Of a DNA stretch of 64,000 bases, positions 52,457 through 59,475 are shown piece after piece. Origin of the DNA: Bacteroidota bacterium (GTDB lineage Bacteria > Bacteroidota > Bacteroidia > Flavobacteriales > Weeksellaceae); NCBI GenBank assembly GCA_023461035.1, contig JAEWOD010000020.1, forward strand, positions 168,926 to 232,925, read 5' to 3'. Every line of letters starts with the position of its first letter. The stretch's first letter is position 1. The position numbers and the translations under genes were made by a program. The notes under the pieces are model-generated. The model did no database searches, was not told the origin of the DNA, and saw nothing but the letters and a program-made list of their open reading frames with translations.

Positions 52457-53074
52457 TTATAGGGTTAATTGCATCGTAGAGCAGCTATCGGCATTGATGG
52501 TAATCGTGCCACTCCAATTGTATTGAGAGCAAGAAGCTGTCCATTCGTATGAACCCGGAGGTAAATTGAAGTTGGCGCTAGAGCCGGCATTACAACCCGG
52601 ATTTCCGGTGGAATAATACCCTGAAATAGTTCCGGATGTGTTTGAAATGTAAACGGTTATATTTCCGCATCCAAAATCAGATTGAGTCCAAAAAGTGGCC
52701 TTTCCGTTTCCATTGCCATTTCCACCACCGTTCCCGTTTCCGTTTCCTCCGTCTCCATCGTCGTCAAATGCACTACAGTCCACACTTAACCAGGCCTGTG
52801 TAGCATCATAATAGTAATCATAATTTGAACAACCTTCTACGGCATCCAATAAATCCAAAGCGGCATTTTTTAAATTATTACAAGTGGCGGATGAAGGATT
52901 TGCATTAAATGCATCAATCATGTTATTGTAATGATTTAATTCAGTGTCAAAATTACAGCTGTCTACTACTGTGCCTTCATCGTCATCACCGAAACAAGAG
53001 GAGAAAAAAGAAAGAGATAGAATAACTGTGAAAATTCCTAATACTTTTAATAGGGGTTTAAAATAGTTTTTCAT
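52457..53074 (-). CDS. Hypothetical Cys-rich lipoprotein with Gly/Asn linker
   Basis: A 205-residue lipoprotein with lipobox FFSSC (Cys 27). It has two parts: an N-terminal helical domain (about 38-100) with four cysteines and the pattern AFNANPSSATCNNLKNAALDLLDAVEGCSNY, and a C-terminal beta domain (about 126-205) with GCGNITVYIS, GCNAG and YEWTASCSQYNWSGTITI, joined by a GNGNGGGNGNGNG linker. The N-terminal domain is shared with the 100-residue lipoprotein encoded 200 bp upstream. I recognise no named family. It is convergent with the suf operon. Confidence 0.75.
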   Translation of the reverse strand: MKNYFKPLLKVLGIFTVILSLSFFSSCFGDDDEGTVVDSCNFDTELNHYNNMIDAFNANPSSATCNNLKNAALDLLDAVEGCSNYDYYYDATQAWLSVDCSAFDDDGDGGNGNGNGGGNGNGNGKATFWTQSDFGCGNITVYISNTSGTISGYYSTGNPGCNAGSSANFNLPPGSYEWTASCSQYNWSGTITINADSCSTMQLTL

Positions 53075-53269
53075 TTAATTTGTTTTCTAATGGGGTTTGA
53101 ATTAAGTTTTAATTTATGATTGACAAAAATAGAGGTGCTGACTTTTCAATAAAATACCCTTCATGAGGTATTTTTATATGTGCATCAGTTGAAAGCAAAG
53201 TAGGGGTTAAGAATTGAAGAACTGTTCCGGAAAAGTGAAATAGTTTTTTGACGATAGAGAAAAGTAAAT

Positions 53270-53572
53270 CTATAATAAATCGCTGCAATTTACATTTTCA
53301 TAAGCCCCAAAAGCTTCTTCCCAGTAGGCTTCATCTTCAAAATAACTACAGTTATCTATTGCATTCAATAAAGCAATTCCCTTGCTTTTCAAATTCTCAC
53401 AATTTGAATACGTTGGATTTGCATTAAATGAATTGACAGCGCTCAGGTAGGCATCAATATAACTGTTAACATTGCAGGTCTCCGGGGTATCACCCTCATC
53501 ACTCCCAAAACAGGAAAAAGTAAACAAAGACATGCAAACAACTAATGATGATTTCTTAAGAATTTTTTTCAT
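53270..53572 (-). CDS. Small Cys-rich lipoprotein, paralog of the neighbouring gene
   Basis: A 100-residue lipoprotein (lipobox FTFSC, Cys 21) consisting only of the helical Cys domain: CNVNSYIDAYLSAVNSFNANPTYSNCENLKSKGIALLNAIDNCSYFEDEAYWEEAF. The spacing of the four mature cysteines and the FNANP.. CxxLK..  ALLxAIxNC pattern match residues 38-105 of the larger paralog downstream, so one arose by duplication and loss or gain of the beta domain. About 195 bp separate the two. Function unknown. Confidence 0.75.
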   Translation of the reverse strand: MKKILKKSSLVVCMSLFTFSCFGSDEGDTPETCNVNSYIDAYLSAVNSFNANPTYSNCENLKSKGIALLNAIDNCSYFEDEAYWEEAFGAYENVNCSDLL

Positions 53573-53740
53573 GATATTTATAATTTTGAGAGCGAAATTA
53601 CTACACGGAAAATTTATGTGAAATACCTACTAGTAGTGAAATTTAGCGTTATGAAAACCCGGTTGTAGCAATGGCGGGTTGTAAAATATCAAATCATAAA
53701 AATCCAAAGAAAGAAATATAAGAATGAAGAGATTTAAATA

Positions 53741-53768
53741 AAAAAGTCCCGATTTCTCAGGACTTTTT
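53741..53768 (-). terminator. Terminator of the greA-HIT-TPR operon
   Basis: A 9-bp perfect stem (AAAAAGTCC with GGACTTTTT) around a 10-nt loop, 11 bp downstream of the TPR gene stop on the minus strand. Confidence 0.8.
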
Positions 53769-53778
53769 GTGAATTGTA

Positions 53779-54345
53779 TTAAAAATATTTTCCGCGGTTT
53801 CGCATGTGCGGATTCTGCATATTTTTTCCGACGTTGATACGTTTCATTTGTTCCTGCATCATTTTGATCTGATCGGTAAACATCCCTTGGTTATCCAATT
53901 GTTTGGCTTCTTTTAAAAGTGTTTCGGCTTCCTGCTTTCGGCCTTTTGCCATAGCTGCTCCGGCCAGGCTCATTTTTGCCATCGCACGGTCGTGTTTGAA
54001 ACTTAGGCCATAATCCAGTGCTTTTTTCATGTGTTTTTCCGCCACATTTACATTGGATTGTGCTTCGGTTATGCCGTGCATATAATGAAAATATCCCATT
54101 TGTTTACGAACCAACTGGGATTCGGGATTTGTGATTTTAATTAACCATTTCTTGGCTCCCTCTACGTTTTGTTTTCGCATCTGCCAGAAAGCCAATAAGA
54201 TATATTCGTTTCTGAAAAACAAAAGAATGGGAATCAAGGATAAAAATATCAAAATAGACCCCCAAGCATATTCGCGTTCGGTAAACATAAAAACGCCACC
54301 GGCAATCATTAAAAAGGCAATTACTAATTTGATGTATTTGTTCAT
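53779..54345 (-). CDS. Membrane-anchored TPR-like protein
   Basis: A 188-residue protein with two N-terminal transmembrane helices (about 5-21 and 29-45) and a C-terminal helical region (about 55-160) with TPR-like spacing (GAKKWLIKI, AEKHMKKALDYGLSFKHDRAMAKMSLAGAAMAKGRKQEAETLLKEAKQLD). The tail is basic and Met/Asn-rich. It follows the HIT gene by 7 bp and shares its operon with greA. Function is unknown; a scaffold role is inferred from the TPR form only. Confidence 0.8.
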   Translation of the reverse strand: MNKYIKLVIAFLMIAGGVFMFTEREYAWGSILIFLSLIPILLFFRNEYILLAFWQMRKQNVEGAKKWLIKITNPESQLVRKQMGYFHYMHGITEAQSNVNVAEKHMKKALDYGLSFKHDRAMAKMSLAGAAMAKGRKQEAETLLKEAKQLDNQGMFTDQIKMMQEQMKRINVGKNMQNPHMRNRGKYF

Positions 54346-54352
54346 TTTCTAA

Positions 54353-54745
54353 TTATAAATAGGATTTAATTTTTTCAGCAATTTCTGACATTTCTTCAGC
54401 ACTTACTTTTAATTTGGGTTGGGTAAAATTCAAATCGTTCATCGTGTTCATCGGCACCAAATGCACATGTACATGTGGAACTTCCAGTCCGATTACCGCT
54501 ACACCGACACGTAAACAAGGAATCGCTTTTTCGATGGCAGGCGCAATTTCGTAGGCAAAATTCATCAATCCGGCATAGGTTTCCTTGTCCAAATCAAAGA
54601 TTTTATCCACTTCCTTTTTTGGAATCACCAAAACATGACCTTTTACCAGAGGAAAGGCATCTAAAATCGCAATGAAATTTTCGTCTTCCGCTATTTTATA
54701 AGAAGGGATTTCGCCTTGGATGATTTTTGTGAAAATACTTGCCAT
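54353..54745 (-). CDS. HIT-family nucleotide hydrolase
   Basis: A 130-residue histidine-triad protein of the Hint branch, which hydrolyses nucleoside phosphoramidates and related adenylates. The N-terminus IFTKIIQGEIPSYKIAEDENFIAILDAFPLVKGHVLVIPKKEVD is typical and the active-site triad is HVHVHLVP near residue 91-97. It lies 3 bp behind greA and 7 bp before the TPR gene, a common flavobacterial operon. Confidence 0.94.
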   Translation of the reverse strand: MASIFTKIIQGEIPSYKIAEDENFIAILDAFPLVKGHVLVIPKKEVDKIFDLDKETYAGLMNFAYEIAPAIEKAIPCLRVGVAVIGLEVPHVHVHLVPMNTMNDLNFTQPKLKVSAEEMSEIAEKIKSYL

Positions 54746-54748
54746 GGT

Positions 54749-55228
54749 TTAATCTAGTTTTATATCCAGAATTTCAAATTTCATCTGCATACCGTTGGGC
54801 AGAGTGACATCTGCGATTTCGCCCACAGCCTTTCCCAAAAGTCCTTTTGCGATGGGTGTATTGACTGAAATTTTTCCTTTTGACAAGTCGGCTTCCGTTT
54901 CCGGTACCAGCGTATAGCTCATCTCCATTCCGTTGGCGGTATTTTTAATCTTTACCGACGACAAAATGGAAACTTTCGAACTGTCCAATTGTGAGGCATC
55001 GATAACCCTGGAATTGGCAACCTGATCTTTCAGTTTAGAAATGCGCATTTCCAATAGTCCTTGGGCTTCTTTTGCGGCATCATATTCCGCATTTTCAGAT
55101 AAATCTCCTTTGTCTCTTGCTTCCGCAATTTGCTGGGAAATTTTGGGACGTTCTATCGACTCCAAATGTTCCAACTCCGCACGCAATTTATCCAATCCTT
55201 CTTTCGTTACATATTGTATATTTGCCAT
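54749..55228 (-). CDS. greA: Transcription elongation factor GreA
   Basis: A 159-residue GreA, which enters the RNA polymerase secondary channel and stimulates cleavage of backtracked transcripts. The N-terminal coiled coil (MANIQYVTKEGLDKLRAELEHLESIERPKISQQIAEARDKGDLSENAEYDAAKE) contains the conserved acidic tip (DLSENAEY near residue 43) that positions the catalytic magnesium. The C-terminal FKBP-like domain ends at GEIADVTLPNGMQMKFEILDI. A TATCTTTG box lies 55 bp upstream, with a hairpin in the leader. Confidence 0.96.
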   Translation of the reverse strand: MANIQYVTKEGLDKLRAELEHLESIERPKISQQIAEARDKGDLSENAEYDAAKEAQGLLEMRISKLKDQVANSRVIDASQLDSSKVSILSSVKIKNTANGMEMSYTLVPETEADLSKGKISVNTPIAKGLLGKAVGEIADVTLPNGMQMKFEILDIKLD

Positions 55229-55253
55229 AATCTAATCAATTTATAAAAAATTA

Positions 55254-55291
55254 ATCCTACGGAAATCCGCAGGACTATATGTGCAAAGATA
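55254..55291 (-). promoter_or_regulatory. greA promoter (-7 TATCTTTG) and leader hairpin
   Basis: On the minus strand, TATCTTTG (55291-55284) is followed by a leader of about 50 nt that contains TCCTGCGGATTTCCGTAGGA (55273-55254), a 9-bp stem-loop with one wobble pair. It has no T run and precedes the start codon by 25 bp, so it may affect mRNA stability or initiation rather than termination. Confidence 0.45.
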
Positions 55292-55315
55292 ATAAATATT
55301 AATGGAGTATTGGGT

Positions 55316-55756
55316 ATGAAAATAAATAAATTAAAGGTAATAGTTATTGGGTTGATGATGTTGGGAACGCTTCCTATGGTGAGTTGCAGCGATGATGACG
55401 GGCAGATGAACTGTAATCCCGCTTATGCTATTTCTGCTTCCATAAATGTGAATTTGCCGCTTTACAGCGAACTTGAAACAAGAGGATGGACTTATGTCGG
55501 AGGAGAAGGGACGGGAACACGAGGAATTATCGTTGTAAAAACCAACAGCGGTTACAAAGCCTATGACCGAAATGCGCCGCATATCTGTCCTACGCCCGAT
55601 TCTACATTGGAAGTAATAGATGACATAAAATTATATTGTCCGGAAGACGGAGCCGAGTGGATTTTGTTGACAGGACAGCCGGTACATACGGCCGACCGCG
55701 CTCCCAGAGTTTATCAGGCAGTAAGAAGCGGAGATATCATTCAAATTTTTAATTAA
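55316..55756 (+). CDS. Rieske-like lipoprotein with degenerate cluster site
   Basis: A 146-residue lipoprotein (lipobox PMVSC) from the ATG at 55316; the TTG two codons upstream is not needed. The mature domain follows the Rieske fold pattern seen in flavobacterial lipoproteins: IIVVKTNSGYKAYDRNAPHICP near 65-86, then LYCPEDGAEWILLTGQPV near 104-121 and a terminal strand VRSGDIIQIFN. The cluster box normally reads CxH..CxxH; here the ligands are incomplete (PHICP and YCPEDG), so it probably does not hold a normal [2Fe-2S] centre. It is followed after 6 bp by another lipoprotein gene. Confidence 0.75.
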   Translation: MKINKLKVIVIGLMMLGTLPMVSCSDDDGQMNCNPAYAISASINVNLPLYSELETRGWTYVGGEGTGTRGIIVVKTNSGYKAYDRNAPHICPTPDSTLEVIDDIKLYCPEDGAEWILLTGQPVHTADRAPRVYQAVRSGDIIQIFN

Positions 55757-55762
55757 TTCGAA

Positions 55763-56398
55763 ATGAAAATATTTTTGACTGGATTTATTCTGATTTGTTT
55801 TCTGAATTGTAAAAATCAAAAATCAAATTTACCGGAGAATTCAGAAACAATTTCTCAGAATAAAGAGGAAAAAAGAATTAATTCTAAATTTTTAAGCGAA
55901 GAAGAACTGAAACAATTTGTCATTTCTTCACCTCCAATTACAATAGAAGAAAAATTATCCGCTCCTTTTGATACGCTAGAATTTAATAAAGTAATTGCGT
56001 ATGAGTTTGATGGTGTAGGTGGTAGAAAGATTATCGATTCTAAAGGAAATTATTCCAATAAAATAGAAGTACAAAAACAAATTAACGATAAGCAACTTTT
56101 TGAGTTTACAGAATTAATAACAAATCCAAAATCCTATGGGAAGGTTACAGCAGCTTGTTTTGACCCAAAAATGAGTTTGGTTTTTTATGAAAATGAAGTG
56201 CCAAGAGTGACGATAGATATTTGTTTAGATTGTAATTATCTGATATCATCTGTTCCAATCCCAATTTTAGAGGAAGCACATAATAAAGTTTCAGAGCTTG
56301 GAATAACGTATGGTTTTAGTGAAAAAGGTGTAGATGGAATTATGAAACTTGCAGAAGAATTAGACTTTAAGTACAAAGATTATAAACCTCATTTTTAA
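55763..56398 (+). CDS. Hypothetical lipoprotein
   Basis: A 211-residue lipoprotein with a short signal and lipobox FLNC (Cys 16). The mature protein has an acidic/basic helical start and then an alpha/beta domain: LEFNKVIAYEFDGVGGRKIIDSKGNYSNKIEVQKQINDKQLFEFTELITNPKSYGKVTAACFDPKMSLVFYENEVPRVTIDICLDCNYL. The CFDPKMSLVFYE and CLDCN segments recall small flavobacterial lipoproteins with two conserved Cys pairs, unnamed as far as I know. It is between the Rieske-like gene and ybaB, with gaps of 6 bp each, so it is in that operon. Confidence 0.78.
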   Translation: MKIFLTGFILICFLNCKNQKSNLPENSETISQNKEEKRINSKFLSEEELKQFVISSPPITIEEKLSAPFDTLEFNKVIAYEFDGVGGRKIIDSKGNYSNKIEVQKQINDKQLFEFTELITNPKSYGKVTAACFDPKMSLVFYENEVPRVTIDICLDCNYLISSVPIPILEEAHNKVSELGITYGFSEKGVDGIMKLAEELDFKYKDYKPHF

Positions 56399-56404
56399 AA
56401 AATT

Positions 56405-56722
56405 ATGTTTGGAAATATCATGGAGATGATGGGCAAATTACAATCTGCTCAGGAAAATTTCACAAAATTAAAAGATCGTTTGGACAGCAATAGCTTTACG
56501 GAAACCTCTTCGGATGGAACGATTTCCATTACGCTTACCGAATTGGCGACTATAAAAGATATTCAAATTGCATCAGGACTATTGGCCGATAAAGAACAAC
56601 TGGAAGATACGCTGGTTGTTACGCTGAACAAAGCATTGGATAAAGTCAAACAAAATGCGATGGAGGAAGCCAAAAAAACCGCAAAAGAAAGTTTACCGCC
56701 GATTCCGGGACTCAGCATCTGA
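56405..56722 (+). CDS. YbaB/EbfC-family nucleoid-associated protein
   Basis: A 105-residue member of the YbaB/EbfC family of small DNA-binding dimers. It has the tweezer fold pattern: N-terminal helix (MMGKLQSAQENFTKLKDRLD), three strands with SDGTISITLTELATIKDIQIA and a C-terminal helix (LEDTLVVTLNKALDKVKQNAMEEAKKTAKE). Sequence divergence from E. coli YbaB is large, so DNA binding is assumed from the family. It ends a three-gene run starting at 55316. Confidence 0.85.
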   Translation: MFGNIMEMMGKLQSAQENFTKLKDRLDSNSFTETSSDGTISITLTELATIKDIQIASGLLADKEQLEDTLVVTLNKALDKVKQNAMEEAKKTAKESLPPIPGLSI

Positions 56723-56817
56723 TTTTTTTTGAATTATTAAATTTTTTATAAAATAAATTAAATAGTCCACCAATTTAGTAGACTAATGTTATATTTGACA
56801 AAATTTAATTCAAAATT

Positions 56818-57459
56818 ATGTCAACAATCAGATTAGGGGACGTAGCTCCCAACTTCAAAGCACAGACTACAGAAGGAGAAATTGATTTTTATGATTATTT
56901 AGGAGAAGGTTGGGGGATTTTGTTCTCACACCCTGCCGATTATACGCCGGTTTGTACCACAGAATTGGGAACAACTGCCAAATACAAACCTGAATTCGAC
57001 AAAAGAAATGTAAAAGTTTTGGCATTGAGTGTAGATGGAATTGACTCGCATCATGGTTGGGTAAAAGACATCAACGAAACCCAGAATACTGAAGTGAACT
57101 TTCCCATCATCGCCGACCATGATAAAACCATTTCGTATTTATACGACATGATTCATCCCAATGCTTCTGCGACTGCAACTGTGCGTTCTGTCTATGTAAT
57201 TGGGCCTGATAAAACCGTAAAATTAATCATTACTTATCCGGCATCTACAGGAAGGAATTTTGATGAGTTGCTTCGTGTAATTGATTCGTTACAGCTAACG
57301 GCTTATCATAAAGTAGCTACGCCTGCCAACTGGAAAAGAGGAGAAGAGGTGGTGATCACACCGGCCGTTTCAAATGAAGACGCAAAGGCATTATTTCCAA
57401 AGGGATTTAAGGAAGTAAAACCTTATCTGCGACTCACACCACAACCTGAATTTAATTAA
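56818..57459 (+). CDS. 1-Cys peroxiredoxin (Prx6 type)
   Basis: A 213-residue peroxiredoxin of the Prx6 group that reduces hydrogen peroxide and organic hydroperoxides. The peroxidatic Cys46 lies in SHPADYTPVCTTELG, with the family-typical VKVLALSVDGIDSHHGWVKDI near 66 and the Arg in ATVRSVYVIGPDKTVKL near 125. The C-terminal extension (PANWKRGEEVVITPAVSNEDAKALFPKG) is the Prx6 dimerisation arm, and no resolving Cys is present. It is monocistronic, with a convergent GNAT gene and a shared terminator. Confidence 0.94.
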   Translation: MSTIRLGDVAPNFKAQTTEGEIDFYDYLGEGWGILFSHPADYTPVCTTELGTTAKYKPEFDKRNVKVLALSVDGIDSHHGWVKDINETQNTEVNFPIIADHDKTISYLYDMIHPNASATATVRSVYVIGPDKTVKLIITYPASTGRNFDELLRVIDSLQLTAYHKVATPANWKRGEEVVITPAVSNEDAKALFPKGFKEVKPYLRLTPQPEFN

Positions 57460-57476
57460 TATATTAGGATTCAATA

Positions 57477-57504
57477 AAAAAGCGCTCCGTTTCGGGGCGC
57501 TTTT
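57477..57504. terminator. Bidirectional terminator between peroxiredoxin and GNAT genes
   Basis: A GC-rich stem (AGCGCTCC/GGGGCGCT, one G-T wobble) flanked by A4 on the left and T4 on the right. It is 17 bp after the peroxiredoxin stop and 6 bp from the end of the convergent GNAT gene. Confidence 0.85.
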
Positions 57505-57510
57505 ACTTAT

Positions 57511-57990
57511 CTAATTTACCGGAATTTCTACGATGTAAAGAAACTTATTTTTTACTTTATGTTCTATTTTATTCAGGATTTTGGCTCCTTTCTTTTCAAA
57601 AAATGCCAAGCCGTTTGGGTCCATTACCAAAGTTACTTTTTCAACATTTCTGTTTTTCAAATAATTTCTTAGATAGTCATACATCACGGAACCGTAGCCT
57701 TTGCGCATATAGGGAGTATCCACCCAATATTGTGCGATACGAGTCGTGGGTTTGATTTCTTCCAATGCAAAAAATCCGACGATTTCATCTTCCAGAGTAG
57801 CTTTTATGACCGTATGCGTATGGATGAAATCTTCAGTGATGGTAAGGTTTTGATTCCAAAGCTCCATGGCTTCTTTTGAATACCCCCAATGACGTTTGGA
57901 TCTTATGGCAACAGCACTTAATTCATCAACGTCTTCAGCAGTTGCCGATTCAAAAATCATATCCTCTGGTGGTAATTTAGAATAATTCAT
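57511..57990 (-). CDS. GNAT-family N-acetyltransferase
   Basis: A 159-residue acetyl-CoA-dependent acyltransferase. The GNAT core is visible: the first strand-helix unit FESATAEDVDELSAVAIRS, strand 4 EDEIVGFFALEE near 87, motif A IAQYWVDTPYMRKGYGSVMYDYL (V-x-x-x-x-R/Q-x-x-G-x-G/A region near 105-122) and the C-terminal VTLVMDPNGLAFFEKKGAKIL block. Substrate unknown. A TAAATTTG box lies 28 bp upstream on the minus strand. Confidence 0.88.
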   Translation of the reverse strand: MNYSKLPPEDMIFESATAEDVDELSAVAIRSKRHWGYSKEAMELWNQNLTITEDFIHTHTVIKATLEDEIVGFFALEEIKPTTRIAQYWVDTPYMRKGYGSVMYDYLRNYLKNRNVEKVTLVMDPNGLAFFEKKGAKILNKIEHKVKNKFLYIVEIPVN

Positions 57991-58017
57991 TTTTTGTTTA
58001 ATATAATGTGTCTAAGG

Positions 58018-58025
58018 CAAATTTA
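58018..58025 (-). promoter_or_regulatory. Bacteroidetes -7 box (TAAATTTG) for the GNAT gene
   Basis: A minus-strand TAAATTTG 27 bp upstream of the ATG at 57990. No convincing -33 element. Confidence 0.4.
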
Positions 58026-58115
58026 TTCTAATTTCCAATGTAAGTCAAGTATTAACCCGAATTAGAGGCTTAATTTATTTGGATTAAATTTTAGAAAGAC
58101 AAAATAGGATTCAAT

Positions 58116-58123
58116 TATCTTTG
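58116..58123 (+). promoter_or_regulatory. Bacteroidetes -7 box (TATCTTTG) for the arginase-family gene
   Basis: TATCTTTG overlaps the in-frame TTG at 58121 and ends 18 bp before the ATG at 58142, so translation must start at 58142. Confidence 0.6.
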
Positions 58124-58141
58124 CAATCTAAATTCATAAAA

Positions 58142-59218
58142 ATGACCAAACAGGAAATCATCCAATCCTTTGACCCGAACCAACCCGGCTTATCTGATGC
58201 TACTCTTTTCGGATTGCCGTTTTCGGCTGAGCAAAGTGAAATCATCATTGTTCCTGCGCCATGGGAAGTAACGGTAAGCTATGGATCAGGTGCTTCCGAT
58301 GGTGTAAAAGCAGTTATTGATGCTTCTTTTCAGGTAGATCTGATGCACCAGGAATTTCCGGATTTATGGAAATTGGGGATTTATTTAGACGAAGAAATTC
58401 CGGACTGGAAAAGACAAAGCGATGAATTGAAAAAATTGGCTTCGCCAATCATAGAAGCTTTGGAGGAAGGGAAAAATGTTTTGGAAAACTCAGATTTAAA
58501 AGACGATTTAGAAAAGATAAATGAAGCCGGCACCCAATTCAAATTAGAATTAAAAAATAAAATTACCCAATGGTTAAACCGGGGGAAATTAGTTGGATTA
58601 TTGGGTGGCGACCATTCGACACCTTTGGGATTTTATGAGGCTTTGGCAGAGAAATATGATGATTTTGGGATTTTGCATCTGGATGCGCACATGGATTTGC
58701 GGGAAGCGTATGAGGGCTTTACTTATTCGCATGCATCTATTATGTTCAACGCTTTAAAAATTCCCCAAATCAAAAAAATAGTGCAAGTCGGCATTCGTGA
58801 TTTTTGTGAACAGGAAGTAGAAGTAATCCGGAAGTCAGGTGAAAGAGTGAAAGTTTTTACCGATGCTGATTTAAAATCCGAACAATTTCATGGAAGCAAT
58901 TGGGCGCAATTATGTATTGCTATCGTTAATCAATTGCCTCAAAATGTACACATCAGCTTTGATATAGACGGAATGTATCCTTGGTATTGTCCCAATACGG
59001 GAACGCCTGTTCCGGGTGGATTTTCATTTGAACAGGCAGCCTTTTTGTTGAACTTATTGGTAAATTCAGGAAAGAAGATCATAGGCTTTGATTTGGTGGA
59101 AGTCGCTCCGGGAGATGATGATTGGGACGGAAATGTAGGAGCTAGGATGTTATTCCACCTATGTGGTATTCTGGCGAAATCACAAGAAAAAAATACAGGA
59201 CAGAGATTAGATTTTTAA
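58142..59218 (+). CDS. Arginase/formimidoylglutamase-family hydrolase
   Basis: A 358-residue ureohydrolase, start fixed by the -7 box at 58116-58123. The binuclear manganese ligands are all visible: LGGDHSTPLG near 155, ILHLDAHMDLR near 179 and SFDIDGMYPWY near 275, with DLVEVAPGDDDWDGNVGARMLF near 320. The family includes arginase, agmatinase and formimidoylglutamase (histidine breakdown); flavobacterial proteins of this length are usually called formimidoylglutamase or arginase and I cannot decide from sequence. An insertion of helices at about 90-145 is typical of this subgroup. It stands alone with its own terminator. Confidence 0.88.
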   Translation: MTKQEIIQSFDPNQPGLSDATLFGLPFSAEQSEIIIVPAPWEVTVSYGSGASDGVKAVIDASFQVDLMHQEFPDLWKLGIYLDEEIPDWKRQSDELKKLASPIIEALEEGKNVLENSDLKDDLEKINEAGTQFKLELKNKITQWLNRGKLVGLLGGDHSTPLGFYEALAEKYDDFGILHLDAHMDLREAYEGFTYSHASIMFNALKIPQIKKIVQVGIRDFCEQEVEVIRKSGERVKVFTDADLKSEQFHGSNWAQLCIAIVNQLPQNVHISFDIDGMYPWYCPNTGTPVPGGFSFEQAAFLLNLLVNSGKKIIGFDLVEVAPGDDDWDGNVGARMLFHLCGILAKSQEKNTGQRLDF

Positions 59219-59243
59219 GAGCAATCGAAAGGAATATTCAGCA

Positions 59244-59277
59244 AAATCTCCTGTGTTAAATCACAGGAGATTTTTAT
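59244..59277 (+). terminator. Terminator after the arginase-family gene
   Basis: A perfect 12-bp stem (AAATCTCCTGTG with CACAGGAGATTT), a 6-nt loop and a T5 tail, 25 bp after the stop. Confidence 0.9.
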
Positions 59278-59402
59278 GTTTAAAATCAGCTTTAAGTGCG
59301 TGATAATTAGACTTTTTGTTTATATGTTTGCACTCCGATTTTTGGCTCCTATAAATTCTGAATTCATAATGTTATTTTCACATTTAGCATGGATTAAAAA
59401 TT

Positions 59403-59410
59403 TAGATTTG
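59403..59410 (+). promoter_or_regulatory. Candidate -7 box (TAGATTTG) for the large T9SS protein gene
   Basis: TAGATTTG matches TAnnTTTG and lies 65 bp before the ATG at 59476. The intervening leader is AT-rich with no other element; no -33 TTG at the right distance. Confidence 0.35.
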
Positions 59411-59475
59411 CGGACTCTTAAAGATATAATTTTTAAAAGCGAACTGAACAAAACCAAATTAATAATTATTAAATA

